Assembly (NCBI RefSeq): GCF_900167525.1
Contig: NZ_FUZQ01000001.1
Location: 310,001 to 374,000 of the forward strand
Length of the DNA stretch: 64,000 nucleotides
Source of the DNA: Krasilnikoviella flava
GTDB lineage: Bacteria; Actinomycetota; Actinomycetes; Actinomycetales; Cellulomonadaceae
Direction of reading: 5' to 3'
The translations under genes and the position numbers were made by a program. The notes beneath the pieces are model-generated. The model worked only from the letters and a program-made list of their open reading frames with translations, ran no database searches and had not been told where the DNA came from. Positions 7,725 through 16,886 of the stretch are shown one piece after another; the first letter of the stretch is position 1, and each line of letters starts with the position of its first letter.

Positions 7725-9416
7725 TCAGCCGGCGGCGTCGACCGCGCGCACCTCGACGGCGCCAGGGGTGGTGACGGCGGCGGTGGGCGCGACCGCCGCC
7801 ACCAGCGTGCCGGTGGCGGAGGTGCCGTCGTCGGCCCGCAGGACGGCGGCCCAGGTGACGGCCAGGTCGGCGGCGCCACCGTCCGCGCGGTCCAGGCTCA
7901 GCCCGGCGGGCACGGTGCCCTCCGCGGCGACGTCGGACAGGGCGAGCGTCGTCGTCGCGCCGGCCGCGAGCTCCAGCTCGCGGCTGCCGATCTCGGCCCC
8001 CGACGCGTCGTAGAGGCGCAGCGTCACCGGCGCGGAGCCCTCCGGGTCGGCGTCCGGGTCCCGGTCCACGGGCACGGCCGCCAGCGCGATCCCGGTCCGC
8101 ACGCCCCCGGGGACGCCCAGCTGCCCCGCAGGCCCGGCGGCCGCCCTGGTGACCGGCTGCCCCGCCGACCACGCCACGTCGTACGGGGTGCCGTCGACCA
8201 CGGAGTCCTCGGGCTGCTCGCCCGGCTGGTCCGAGCGGGCGGCGCCCACGACCGGCACGTCGGCGTCGACGACCACCGTGTACGCGCCGTCCGGCAGCCC
8301 GCCGAGCGGCACGTCCGTCACGACGCCCGGCTCCAGCTCCACCTCGTCGGCGCCGCGCAGCACGACCGGACCGGACGGGCCGTACACGGTGACCCGGGCC
8401 GTGCCGCCCTTCTCGCCCGGCGCGAGGACCCGCAACCGCGGGGCGTGCGGGTCGTCGACCGCCTCGCCCCGGCTGAGCACGGCTCCCACCGCGAACGCCT
8501 CGCGCGGCGAGGCACCCGCCGTGAGGACGTCCACGCCGGCCGGCAGCAGGCCGTCGATGGCCTGGGTCTGCAGGCTCGCGTCGACCCGCGCCCCGGCCGC
8601 GCGCACGTGCACCGCGAGGCGGTCCTGCTCGGGCGCCACGGACTCCAGCCGCGTGGTGACCTGCTCGTGCGGCGCGACCGTGAACGTCCCCTTGCCCCCG
8701 AGCGCCACCGGGCCGCCCGGCCCGTACACGTCCAGGGCTACCGTGGCCGGCTGCTCGGACGGGTTCTGCACCGTGAGCGTGGCGGTGGCGCCCACCTCGG
8801 TGCCGCCGCCCACCAGCCACTGGGACGTGGACGGGGCGGCGCAGGCGCCCGCCCCCAGTCCGCGCAGGTCGCCCTGTGTCGTCACCGACCCCATCGTGCC
8901 CGCCGCGCGGAACGGCTCGTCGGCCACGGGGGTCGCCCGCAGCACGCGTGTGCTGCTCACGCCGGCCTGTTGCCCCGCCGCCTCGTCCCCGGTGCCGAAG
9001 GGCGCGTCGTCCTTGCCGTCGAGACCGGTCGTGCGGGCGCCCTCTGCGGCGCCGCCGAGCACGAGCGCGCCGAGGCCGCTGGTGGTGGGCACCGGGGTCG
9101 CGTCGAACTGCTGGTCGCCGACGTCGGCCCCCTGCGGGAGCGCGACGGGCGCCGGGCAGACGAGGGTCGCGTCCGCGGGCTGCACGCCGACCGTCCGTGT
9201 CCCGGCGGCGACCGCGCGCTGCTCCGCCCCGGTCCACGACTGCGCCCACTGGTCCCCGAGCACGGCCACCGCAGCCAGCGCCGCGACCGCCGCCACCCCG
9301 GTGACCGCGGCCGCCGTCGCTCGCACGCCGCGCCGCACCCGGGTGTCCCGCACGTCTCGTCCTCCGGTCCCCTGCTCCGCCGTCGTCGCCGCCAACCTCT
9401 CCTCGGGCGTCGTCAT
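7725..9416 (-). CDS. DUF5719 family membrane-anchored protein
   Basis: The 563-aa protein has a short cytoplasmic N-terminus, one hydrophobic segment (about residues 32-53, TAAAVTGVAAVAALAAVAVL) and a large extracytoplasmic part rich in beta-type repeats such as VTLRLYDASGAEIGSREL and VDVYGPGGPVAL. The layout and position after the membrane GT2 match DUF5719 proteins. Its ATG overlaps the stop of the GT2 gene (ATGA at 9413-9416), so the two are translated together. A role in cell-envelope glycan assembly with the GT2 partner is inference from synteny. Confidence 0.85.
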   Translation of the reverse strand: MTTPEERLAATTAEQGTGGRDVRDTRVRRGVRATAAAVTGVAAVAALAAVAVLGDQWAQSWTGAEQRAVAAGTRTVGVQPADATLVCPAPVALPQGADVGDQQFDATPVPTTSGLGALVLGGAAEGARTTGLDGKDDAPFGTGDEAAGQQAGVSSTRVLRATPVADEPFRAAGTMGSVTTQGDLRGLGAGACAAPSTSQWLVGGGTEVGATATLTVQNPSEQPATVALDVYGPGGPVALGGKGTFTVAPHEQVTTRLESVAPEQDRLAVHVRAAGARVDASLQTQAIDGLLPAGVDVLTAGASPREAFAVGAVLSRGEAVDDPHAPRLRVLAPGEKGGTARVTVYGPSGPVVLRGADEVELEPGVVTDVPLGGLPDGAYTVVVDADVPVVGAARSDQPGEQPEDSVVDGTPYDVAWSAGQPVTRAAAGPAGQLGVPGGVRTGIALAAVPVDRDPDADPEGSAPVTLRLYDASGAEIGSRELELAAGATTTLALSDVAAEGTVPAGLSLDRADGGAADLAVTWAAVLRADDGTSATGTLVAAVAPTAAVTTPGAVEVRAVDAAG

Positions 9417-12400
9417 CGTCCCCTCCGCCGTCCGACGGGCAGCGCCAGCAGCGCGTGCACGAGGAGCACCAGGCCCGCCACCGCCAGCCAGGCGGTGCGG
9501 TGCGGCGCCTCGTACGAGACGCTCACGTGGCCGCTCTCCGGCCCGACCGCGAAGGCCTGCGTGCCGCCCGCGTCGACCGCCGGGAGCGGGCGTCCGTCGA
9601 GGGTGGCGTGCCAGCCGCCGTCCGCCGTCTCCGCGAGCCGCAGGGTGCGGTCCTCACCGCCCTCGGCGAGGCGGCCGCCGGCGCTCGTACCGTCGGACGG
9701 CAGGGTACGGACCGCGGCCCGGGGCGCGAAGAACGGCGTCGGCGTGCCGTCGTCTGCCGCGCCGTCGCCCTTCAGCACCGTCGCCCAGCCGGGCGCGGGG
9801 CCGTCGGTCGTGACCCGCCAGACGAGCGCGCCCTCCTCGGTCACGCGGGCGAGACCGGGCACCAGGTCGAGCGTCGTCGCGAGCTCCGCGTCGCCGCCGG
9901 CAGGCACCTGCACGGCGCCGATGCCGAGCGCCGCGAGCCGGTCCACGACGTCGGTCGAGCGCCCGGTGGCCACTTCCGCGACGACCTGGTCCAGCAACCC
10001 GGTGTCGGTGCGCCCGACGCCGGCGACCAGGCCGGCCGCGCGCGCCCGCACCACGGCGGACGAGTCCTCCAGCCGGGTCCCGTCCGCGTGCAGCAGCGCG
10101 TAGTCCACCACCGCGGCGCCCGACCCGTCGGCCTCGCCGCCGGGCTGCACGCGGTCGATCTGCAGCACGCGTGCCGACCGTGGCGGCGCCTGCATCTGCG
10201 TGCCGACGGCGGGTACCACGGCCGTCTCGGCGGCCCGCAGGTCACCCACGGCGCCACCGCCGGTCGAGCCGAGCGCCCACGAGGCGAGCTGGGTCACCGG
10301 CAGCGCGAGCGCCACCACGCCCAGGGCGACGACGCCCGCCCGCACGGCGCGGTGCACGCCGCCGCGCTCCTCGCGGGCGGCGGGCACGGCCGTCGGCGCT
10401 CGCCCGGTGGACGGCAGCGCGCAGATCGCGGCGGCGCCCAGCGCGAGCAGCAGCACGGAGAGCCCGACGCCGGGCCAGCCCGTCACGCTGGCGGCGGTGC
10501 CGTCGTCCGCGGTCCCGCTCGCCACCGCCGTCGCGACGGCGAGCACCGCGGTCGTCAGGCCGGCCGCCGCGGCCAGCCACGCCAGCCGCACCCCGCGCAC
10601 CGCGCGCGGGCGCACCAGCGCCACGGCCGCCAGCACCAGCACGGCGCCGCCCAGCAGCGCCGGGCCCACCACGGCGGCCCGCGCGAGCGGACCGTCGGCG
10701 GGGAGCCACGGCTCGAACCACGCGGTGTCGCCCGGCAGGCCGAGCAGCAGCTCCACCGCGGTGGGCGTGCCCGACGCGACCATCGGCGCGCCGGGTTCGG
10801 CGACGAGGAGCCGCCACCCGCCGCTCGACCACGTGCTGAGCACCTCGCCCCAGAAGGGCAGCGGCACCACCACGGCCGGCAGCAGCACGAGCAGCAGCGA
10901 CCGCCACGAGCGGCGCACCAGCAGCGCACCGACGCCGATCAGCACCACGGCCACGGGCAGCAGCACGGGGGCGGCGCAGACCGCGACAGCGAGCAGCAGG
11001 CCCGCGGCCCCGGCGGCCCCGAGCGACCCCCGGCGCCGGGCGGGCGCGACGTCTCGCGCGTGGGCCCCCACGGTGCGCAGCACGGCGACGAGCAGCCACG
11101 GCAGCGTGAGGTGCACGACGACGGCGCCGAGACGGCCCGAGCCCAGCGCGGCGAGGAAGCCGGGCGCCGCCGCCCAGGCGAGCGCCGCGACGGCCCGCAC
11201 GACGACCGACCGGGTCAGGGCGCCGGCGGCGAACCAGCCCCCGAGTGCGGCCAGCGGCAGCGCGACCAGCACGAGCGCGTTCACCGCCGTCTGCAGCCCG
11301 CCGCCGGCCAGCACGGCGAACCCCGCGAGCGGCGCCAGCAGCGGGTCGGCCGGCGCCCGGACCCCGAGGCCGTCACGCACCCAGCCCGACGTCGCCGCCT
11401 CCCACACGTCGCCCACGGTGCCTGGGGCCGGGAGCAGGCCTCCGCCCACGACGCGACCACCGTCGGCCAGGACGCCCTGCCACGGGCCGAAGAGCGCGAC
11501 GTCGAGGGCCAGGACAGCCAGCACGACGACCGCCAGCACCGCGCGCCGCGTGCGCCCGAGCCGGCGCAGCTCGACGCGCTCCAGCTCGCTCGGCGCCCAC
11601 CGGGCACGCTGCGCCTCCGCGCGGGCGAGCCGCGCGTCCCGGCGCTCGCCGAGCACCTGCCGCCACGTGCCGAGCAGCGGGGCCAGGACCCGGCGCGGCA
11701 GGCGCCGGGTGCGAGCCGCGCGTCGTCGGGCGCGGTACAGCGGCACGAGCCGCAGCGCGGTGACCACGGCCGCGAGGATCTCGTCCCGCGCGTGCGCCGG
11801 GCGCTTGAGCGCGAGCCGGTACATGGCCGCGAAGGGCGCCCACAGCAGGGTCGCGAGCCAGACGAACGGCAGCAGCGGCAGCGGCGTGTCGACGAGGCGC
11901 AGGTAGAGCTGGCTGCGGCGCCGGGCGTAGCGCGACGCCTCCAGGTCCGGCGTCGCGGTGGGTCGGCCGCGCACGCCGAGCAGCGAGGCCTGCGCGTGCT
12001 TCACCACGGCGTCCGGCACCACGACCACGCGGTGCCCCGCGAGCCGGGCGCGGCGGCACAGGTCGAGGCCGTCGCCGAACGGGCCGAGCTCGGGGTCGGT
12101 GCCGCCCAGCTCGGCCCAGACGTGCGCCCGCACCAGGGACCCCGCGAGACCGACCGCGAGCACGTCCTCCCGCGCGTCGTGCTGGCCCTGGTCGATCTCG
12201 GTGTCGTCGATGCCGGTCATGCGCCGCCCCAGCGGCGAGACGGTGCTGCCCACCTCGATGAGCATGCTCGCGTCCGCGGCGGGCGTGCCGTCCTCGGCGA
12301 CGGGCCAGCGACGCTGCTTGCAGCCCGCGACGGCGACCGCGCTCGAGTGCTCGACGGCGCGCAGCAGGCGGGACAGGGCGTCCGGCTCGGGCGCGGAGTC

Positions 12401-12808
12401 GTCGTGCAGGATCCACAGCCAGCCGGCCTCGGGGACGCCGACCACCTCGTGGGCCCGGTCCACGGCCTCCCCGAGGCTGCGGACGCCCGACGCCGCGACG
12501 AAGCGGGCGCCGCCGAGGCGCAGGCCGGGGTGCGCGGTGGACTCCGCGGCGCCGACGTCCACGACCACGACCTCGTCCGCGGAGCGCTCCTGGCGCGCGA
12601 GGGCGTCCAGCGTGGCGTCGAGGAAGGGGGTGCGCCCACGGGTGACGACCACGGCCGTCACGGTGACCACCAGAGGGACGGCACCGGTGCCGTCCAGCGT
12701 GCGGTCGCCGACGGTCACGGGCGCGACGGCGGTGGTCACGCCCGGGGGTGCGACCTCACCGCCGGGGCGGGCTGGGATCGGGTGCGGAGCAGTCATCCTG
12801 CCCGCCAT
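9413..12808 (-). CDS. Large membrane glycosyltransferase, GT2 family
   Basis: About 1131 aa. The N-terminal ~280 residues are a GT-A domain: VTAVVVTRGRTPFLDATLDA, ADEVVVVDVG, then WLWILHDDSAPEPDAL with the DDS metal site, and a conserved GLDLCRRARLAGHRVVVVPD segment. After ~320 come many hydrophobic segments (12 or more likely), then a C-terminal extracytoplasmic region ending in one helix and a basic tail. Family relatives sit between whiB2 and DUF5719 in many actinobacteria. Start choice: ATG 12868 lies inside a strong hairpin that follows whiB2, so I prefer ATG 12808 (or 12796). It is likely to act on wall polysaccharide; acceptor and donor cannot be read from the sequence. Confidence 0.87.
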   Translation of the reverse strand: MAGRMTAPHPIPARPGGEVAPPGVTTAVAPVTVGDRTLDGTGAVPLVVTVTAVVVTRGRTPFLDATLDALARQERSADEVVVVDVGAAESTAHPGLRLGGARFVAASGVRSLGEAVDRAHEVVGVPEAGWLWILHDDSAPEPDALSRLLRAVEHSSAVAVAGCKQRRWPVAEDGTPAADASMLIEVGSTVSPLGRRMTGIDDTEIDQGQHDAREDVLAVGLAGSLVRAHVWAELGGTDPELGPFGDGLDLCRRARLAGHRVVVVPDAVVKHAQASLLGVRGRPTATPDLEASRYARRRSQLYLRLVDTPLPLLPFVWLATLLWAPFAAMYRLALKRPAHARDEILAAVVTALRLVPLYRARRRAARTRRLPRRVLAPLLGTWRQVLGERRDARLARAEAQRARWAPSELERVELRRLGRTRRAVLAVVVLAVLALDVALFGPWQGVLADGGRVVGGGLLPAPGTVGDVWEAATSGWVRDGLGVRAPADPLLAPLAGFAVLAGGGLQTAVNALVLVALPLAALGGWFAAGALTRSVVVRAVAALAWAAAPGFLAALGSGRLGAVVVHLTLPWLLVAVLRTVGAHARDVAPARRRGSLGAAGAAGLLLAVAVCAAPVLLPVAVVLIGVGALLVRRSWRSLLLVLLPAVVVPLPFWGEVLSTWSSGGWRLLVAEPGAPMVASGTPTAVELLLGLPGDTAWFEPWLPADGPLARAAVVGPALLGGAVLVLAAVALVRPRAVRGVRLAWLAAAAGLTTAVLAVATAVASGTADDGTAASVTGWPGVGLSVLLLALGAAAICALPSTGRAPTAVPAAREERGGVHRAVRAGVVALGVVALALPVTQLASWALGSTGGGAVGDLRAAETAVVPAVGTQMQAPPRSARVLQIDRVQPGGEADGSGAAVVDYALLHADGTRLEDSSAVVRARAAGLVAGVGRTDTGLLDQVVAEVATGRSTDVVDRLAALGIGAVQVPAGGDAELATTLDLVPGLARVTEEGALVWRVTTDGPAPGWATVLKGDGAADDGTPTPFFAPRAAVRTLPSDGTSAGGRLAEGGEDRTLRLAETADGGWHATLDGRPLPAVDAGGTQAFAVGPESGHVSVSYEAPHRTAWLAVAGLVLLVHALLALPVGRRRGR

Positions 12809-12834
12809 GATGCGACGGGCCCCGATCGCGTCGT

Positions 12835-12871
12835 GGGATATCCGGCCCGAGCGTGTCGGGCCGGACATCCC
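12835..12871. terminator. Hairpin between whiB2 and GT2 gene
   Basis: Arms GGGAT + TCCGGCCCGA and TCGGGCCGGA + ATCCC pair over 15 bp with one A/C mismatch and a 5-nt loop. It starts 18 nt after the whiB2 stop on the minus strand. There is no T-tract, so it could be an intrinsic terminator or an attenuator. Confidence 0.6.
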
Positions 12872-12889
12872 CTGCCGGTCGGTGCCGGC

Positions 12890-13225
12890 TCAGACGGCGC
12901 GGCGCTTCAGCTTTCGGCGCTCGCGCTCGGAGAGCCCGCCCCAGATGCCGAAACGCTCGTCGTTCGCGAGCGCGTAGTCCAGGCACTCGGCCCGGACCTC
13001 ACAAGACGTGCAGACCTTCTTGGCCTCGCGCGTGGACCCGCCCTTCTCGGGAAAGAAGGCCTCCGGGTCGGTCTGGGCGCACAGGGCTCGTTCCTGCCAC
13101 CCCAGGAGAGTCTCGTCGTCGGCCGTGTCGTCTCCGAACAGCGGAAGCACCGGCGCCACGCGCTCGGGCTCACGTCCGACGTCTGACGGGAAGACCCCCC
13201 GGTCCCCATCGAGCAAGTTCCACAT
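12890..13225 (-). CDS. whiB2: WhiB2 (WhmD-type) Fe-S transcriptional regulator
   Basis: The 111-aa protein contains the four WhiB cysteines (RALCAQTD, then VCTSCEVRAEC) that hold a 4Fe-4S cluster, the FGIWGGLSERERRKLKRR turn and basic C-terminus that contact DNA or sigma factor, and the WQERALCAQTDPEAFFPEKG block typical of WhiB2/WhmD, which controls septation and cell division in mycobacteria and Streptomyces. ATG 13225 is chosen because GGAGGGG lies 6 nt upstream; an in-frame ATG at 13240 lacks a site. It is divergent from the TIGR03089 gene. Its surroundings (DUF3499, Rv3259-like) are those of mycobacterial whmD. Confidence 0.93.
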   Translation of the reverse strand: MWNLLDGDRGVFPSDVGREPERVAPVLPLFGDDTADDETLLGWQERALCAQTDPEAFFPEKGGSTREAKKVCTSCEVRAECLDYALANDERFGIWGGLSERERRKLKRRAV

Positions 13226-13374
13226 GGCGTGCCCCTCCATGCCGTTCTCTAGGGAAACTGCATACCTGGAATTACACGCGTGTCCTTCGAAGGCGTCAAG
13301 TCGAAATGTGCTAGTGATTGCGATCTCCACTGCCCATTCACAAGCGTGCCGTCCGCCGCTGCAAGCCCCCCTCG

Positions 13375-13380
13375 TAGGCT
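13375..13380 (+). promoter_or_regulatory. -10 hexamer TAGGCT of a leaderless promoter (TIGR03089 gene)
   Basis: TAGGCT ends 7 nt before GTG 13388 in the 162-bp divergent region with whiB2. Confidence 0.5.
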
Positions 13381-13387
13381 GACCTGC

Positions 13388-14149
13388 GTGAACCCTCTCC
13401 CCGCCGCCGGCCGGAACCCCTCCACGATCTCCCAGGTGCTCGATCTCGTCGCGTCGGACCCGGGCCGTCCCCGGCTCACCTGGTACGGCGACGGTGGCGA
13501 ACGCGTGGAGCTCTCGGGTGCCGTCCTGCAGAACTGGGTGAGCAAGACCGTGAACCTTCTCGTGGAGGAGTTCGACGCCGCGCCGGGCACGGTCGTGGCG
13601 CTCGACCTGCCCGCCCACTGGCGGGGCGTGCTCTGGGCGCTGGCGGCGTGGCGCTGCGGCGCCACCGTGACGCTCGCCGGCGACGCCCCCGCCGCGGGCG
13701 GCGACGTCGTCGTGACCTCCCGGCCCGCGGCCTGGGCCCCCGTACTGGGCGGACCGGGCGCGGCCGACCTCGTGGCCGTCGCGCTCCCCGCCCTCGCGCG
13801 GGCGTTCGACGGCGACCTGCCGCCCGGCACGCTCGACGCCGCGGGCGCCGTCATGACGTACGGCGACGTCATCGGGTGGGTCCCCGAGACCGACCCGTCC
13901 GCCGTCGCGCTCGAGGCCCCCGGCGCCGAACCGGTGACCTTCGCCGACCTTGTGCCTGCCCCCGGCGTGCCCGGCGGCCGGGTGCTCGTCGACGGCGCGC
14001 GACCGCTCGGGGACCTCCTGCGCGCGCTGCTCGCCACCTGGGCCGCCGACGGCTCCGTGGTGCTCGCGTCCGCCACGACCACGGCCGAGCTCGCCGCCGA
14101 CCCGGCACGCCTGGAACGCCTGCGCACGTCGGAGCGGATCACCGGCTGA
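13388..14149 (+). CDS. TIGR03089 family protein
   Basis: The 253-aa protein aligns by eye with the TIGR03089 family, actinobacterial proteins resembling a truncated N-terminal part of AMP-binding acyl-CoA synthetases: [52 protein letters not shown]. The ATP-binding STGTPK loop and C-terminal domain of real ligases are absent, so catalysis is unlikely. The GTG at 13388 is preferred to an upstream ATG because of family length and the leaderless -10 hexamer. It lies 49 bp upstream of rmlA on the same strand, the usual family position next to LCP or rhamnose genes. Confidence 0.85.
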   Translation: MNPLPAAGRNPSTISQVLDLVASDPGRPRLTWYGDGGERVELSGAVLQNWVSKTVNLLVEEFDAAPGTVVALDLPAHWRGVLWALAAWRCGATVTLAGDAPAAGGDVVVTSRPAAWAPVLGGPGAADLVAVALPALARAFDGDLPPGTLDAAGAVMTYGDVIGWVPETDPSAVALEAPGAEPVTFADLVPAPGVPGGRVLVDGARPLGDLLRALLATWAADGSVVLASATTTAELAADPARLERLRTSERITG

Positions 14150-14198
14150 CCGAAGTTCACCCTGCCTGCACCGGGCGGGTGGGCCACAATCAACTGCC

Positions 14199-15062
14199 AT
14201 GCGCGGAATCATCCTCGCCGGCGGCAGCGGAACCCGCCTGCACCCGATCACGCTCGGCGTGAGCAAGCAGCTCGTGCCCGTCTACGACAAGCCGATGATC
14301 TACTACCCGTTGTCCACGCTGATCCTCGCGGGCATCCGTGACGTCCTGGTCATCACCACCCCGCACGACGCCGACCAGTTCCACCGGCTCCTGGGCGACG
14401 GCTCCCAGTTCGGGGTGTCGATCGAGTACACGGTGCAGGCCGAGCCGAACGGGCTCGCCCAGGCGTTCGTGCTCGGCGCGGACTTCGTGGGCTCGGACGA
14501 GGTCGCGCTCGTGCTGGGCGACAACATCTTCTACGGCCCCGGGCTCGGCCGGCAGCTCACACGCTTCCACGACCTGGTCGGCGGCGCCGTCTTCGCCTAC
14601 CGGGTGGCGGACCCGACCGCGTACGGCGTCGTCGAGTTCGACGCCGCCGGGCAGGCGCTCTCGCTGGAGGAGAAGCCCGCGCGCCCCCGGTCGTCGTACG
14701 CCGTGCCCGGCCTGTACTTCTACGACAACGACGTCGTCGAGATCGCGCGGTCGCTGGAGCCGTCGGCCCGCGGCGAGTACGAGATCACCGACGTCAACCT
14801 CGAGTACCTGCGCCGCGGCACCCTGCAGGTCGAGGTGCTGCCGCGCGGCACCGCCTGGCTCGACACCGGCACGTTCGACTCCCTGCTGGAGGCGTCCGAC
14901 TACGTGCGCACCGTCGAGCGCCGGCAGGGGCTCAAGATCGGCTCCCCCGAGGAGGTCGCCTGGCGTCGCGGCTTCCTGTCCGACGACGAGCTGCGCGTCC
15001 GCGCCGAGAAGCTGGTCAAGTCCGGGTACGGGTCGTACCTGCTCGGCCTCCTCGACTCCTGA
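14199..15062 (+). CDS. rmlA: Glucose-1-phosphate thymidylyltransferase
   Basis: RmlA makes dTDP-glucose from glucose-1-phosphate and dTTP, the first step of dTDP-L-rhamnose synthesis. The 287-aa protein has the nucleotidyltransferase signature [16 protein letters not shown], the [19 protein letters not shown] segment, [10 protein letters not shown] with the metal-binding aspartate, and [20 protein letters not shown]. Length is typical. A CACAAT hexamer 8 nt before the ATG is a weak candidate -10; otherwise it may be read from the TIGR03089 promoter. It converges on the methyltransferase gene with an 11-bp gap. Confidence 0.96.
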   Translation: MRGIILAGGSGTRLHPITLGVSKQLVPVYDKPMIYYPLSTLILAGIRDVLVITTPHDADQFHRLLGDGSQFGVSIEYTVQAEPNGLAQAFVLGADFVGSDEVALVLGDNIFYGPGLGRQLTRFHDLVGGAVFAYRVADPTAYGVVEFDAAGQALSLEEKPARPRSSYAVPGLYFYDNDVVEIARSLEPSARGEYEITDVNLEYLRRGTLQVEVLPRGTAWLDTGTFDSLLEASDYVRTVERRQGLKIGSPEEVAWRRGFLSDDELRVRAEKLVKSGYGSYLLGLLDS

Positions 15063-15073
15063 GCCACGGGATC

Positions 15074-15829
15074 TCAGGAGGTGGCGCGGCCCCAGGCGAC
15101 GAGGCCGGTGCCGGTGCGGGGGAAGGCACGCTGCGCGACGCGGAACGGCCAGGTCGCCGCGCTGACCGCGACGCCCTGGGCCTCGGTGGACGGTTGGAAC
15201 AGGCGGCCGCTGCGGGCGGTGCGGTCCGCGGTGCTGCCCTCCTCGCGCAGGCCCGGGCGCCGGCGCGCCACCTGGTTGCGCACCGCCTCGAGGGCGTAGC
15301 CGAGCGGGACGCCGTACAGGCGCAGGCCGACGTCGGCGAGGCCCGCGTCGCGCAGCAGCGCCACGAGGGCGGCCGGGTCGTAGCGGCGGAAGTGGCCGAC
15401 GGCCTCGTCCATGGGGCCGTACCGGCGTTGCCAGGCCGGGGTGGAGAGCAGGAGCGTGCCACCTGGGCGCAGCCGGGCGGCCCACTCCCGCAGCGCGGCG
15501 GCGTCGTCCTCGATGTGCTCGATCACCTCGAAGGCGCACACGAGGTCGAAGCGCTCCGCGGCGGGCAGGGCGTCGAGCGCACCGTGCACCACCGTGCCGG
15601 GCACCCCCGCGTCGACGAGCCGCTGCTCGGCCGTGCGGGCGCTGTCCGCGTCGAGCTCCACGCCCGTGTAGGCGGCGGCGCGGGCGGCGAGGCGGACGCC
15701 GACGGCCCCCTGGCCGCAGCCGACCTCGAGCACGCGCCCGGCGGCGCCGGGCAGCAACGGTTCCACGACGTCCCACCGCAGGCTGCCGTACAGCGTGAGC
15801 GGGGGCAGGGTGGTGGCGGGGTTCGGCAC
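15074..15829 (-). CDS. Class I SAM-dependent methyltransferase
   Basis: The 251-aa protein has methyltransferase motif I VLEVGCGQGAVGVRLA, an acidic motif II (YTGVELDADSARTAEQRL), AERFDLVCAFEVIEHIED and LRPGGTLLLSTPAWQ, the standard Methyltransf_11/23 order. YGPMDEAVGHFRRYDP after it occurs in methyltransferases of polysaccharide clusters. GTG 15829 is the start because AAGGAG lies 9 nt upstream. It follows rmlD by 65 bp on the same strand. A role in modifying a surface sugar or its lipid carrier is inferred from the location; the substrate is unknown. Confidence 0.88.
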   Translation of the reverse strand: MPNPATTLPPLTLYGSLRWDVVEPLLPGAAGRVLEVGCGQGAVGVRLAARAAAYTGVELDADSARTAEQRLVDAGVPGTVVHGALDALPAAERFDLVCAFEVIEHIEDDAAALREWAARLRPGGTLLLSTPAWQRRYGPMDEAVGHFRRYDPAALVALLRDAGLADVGLRLYGVPLGYALEAVRNQVARRRPGLREEGSTADRTARSGRLFQPSTEAQGVAVSAATWPFRVAQRAFPRTGTGLVAWGRATS

Positions 15830-15894
15830 GGGCGGGCGCTCCTTCGTCCTCGACGGCGCCGACGGCAGCGGTGATCTGCCGACGTCGGCCGGGG

Positions 15895-16803
15895 TCAGCC
15901 TGCCAGCACCTCGGCCGCGGCGACGTCCCACCGCGCGGACCAGTCCTCGATCGGCTCGACGCCCACCGCGCGCAGGGCGTCGTGGCCGAGCACGGAGTAC
16001 GCCGGGCGGGGCGCGGGACGCACGAACGCGTCGCTGGTCGTGGGGGCCACGCGCGTCGCCGCGCCCAGGCCCGCCACGATGCGGCGCGTGAAGCCGTACC
16101 ACGACGTCTGCCCCGAGGCGGTGCCGTGGTAGGTGCCCGCCGGCGCCTGCGCCTCGACGAGACGGACGACGAGGTCGGCCAGGTCACGGGTCCAGGTGGG
16201 CTGGCCGACCTGGTCGTCGACGACGGTCAGCTCGTCCCGCTCGGCGGCGAGGCGCGCCATCGTGCGGGGGAAGCAGGCGCCGTACGCGCCGTACAGCCAG
16301 GCGGTGCGCACGATCAGGTGGTCGGGCGCCTCCGCCCGCACCGCCCACTCCCCGGCCGCCTTGGTGCGCCCGTACGCGGACACCGGCGCCGGCGGCGCGT
16401 CCTCGGCGTACGGCGCGCTCGCGCTCCCGTCGAAGACATAGTCCGTGGAAACCTGCACCAGGCGGGCGCCCGCCGCGTGCGCCGCCCGGGCCAGGTTGGC
16501 GGCCCCGGTCGCGTTGACGCGGAACGCGTCGGGCTCATGGGTCTCGGCGTCGTCCACCGCCGTCCACGCGGCGCAGTTCACGACGACGTCGGCGCCCTGC
16601 ACGGCGGCCGCCGCCGCGGCCGCGTCCGTCACGTCCAGGTCGGCGCGGTCCAGCGCGACGACGTCGGCCCCCGCGGCCCGCAGCACGTCGAGCAGGTCGT
16701 GGCCGAGCATCCCGCCGGCGCCCGTCACCACCCAGCGCGCCCCGGCGGGGGACGTCGGGGCGCGGTCGACGGCGGCGGCGGCGGGATCGGCGACGGTGCT
16801 CAC
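15895..16803 (-). CDS. rmlD: dTDP-4-dehydrorhamnose reductase
   Basis: RmlD reduces dTDP-4-keto-L-rhamnose with NAD(P)H, the last step to dTDP-L-rhamnose. The 302-aa protein shows the Rossmann motif WVVTGAGGMLGHDLL, VVNCAAWTAVDDAE, the VSTDYVFDG strand and the catalytic YGRTKAAGE (YxxxK), with LIVRTAWLYG after it. The GTG at 16803 is preceded at 7 nt by TAGGAT, so the mRNA is probably leaderless. It is divergent from rmlC across 83 bp, so the two are coordinated rather than cotranscribed. Confidence 0.95.
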   Translation of the reverse strand: MSTVADPAAAAVDRAPTSPAGARWVVTGAGGMLGHDLLDVLRAAGADVVALDRADLDVTDAAAAAAAVQGADVVVNCAAWTAVDDAETHEPDAFRVNATGAANLARAAHAAGARLVQVSTDYVFDGSASAPYAEDAPPAPVSAYGRTKAAGEWAVRAEAPDHLIVRTAWLYGAYGACFPRTMARLAAERDELTVVDDQVGQPTWTRDLADLVVRLVEAQAPAGTYHGTASGQTSWYGFTRRIVAGLGAATRVAPTTSDAFVRPAPRPAYSVLGHDALRAVGVEPIEDWSARWDVAAAEVLAG

Positions 16804-16810
16804 GCCTAGG

Positions 16811-16816
16811 ATCCTA
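16811..16816 (-). promoter_or_regulatory. -10 hexamer TAGGAT of a leaderless promoter (rmlD)
   Basis: TAGGAT on the minus strand ends 7 nt before GTG 16803. It lies in a 10-bp palindrome TAGGATCCTA, so a regulator site overlapping the -10 is possible. Confidence 0.5.
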
Positions 16817-16886
16817 AGCACCGGCGGCCCGCACCCGGCCGCCGGCAAGACCGGACGACCCACCCCCTGGACCCGAGGGAGCATTC

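Noticed and set aside
12570-12590. GGAGCGCTCC palindrome resembling a CelR box
   Set aside because: It lies within the GT2 coding region and lacks the outer TGG/CCA bases of the operator.
9455-13186. Plus-strand open frame of over 1200 codons
   Set aside because: Antisense shadow of the membrane GT2 gene and whiB2; composition is His/Arg/Gln-rich without domains.
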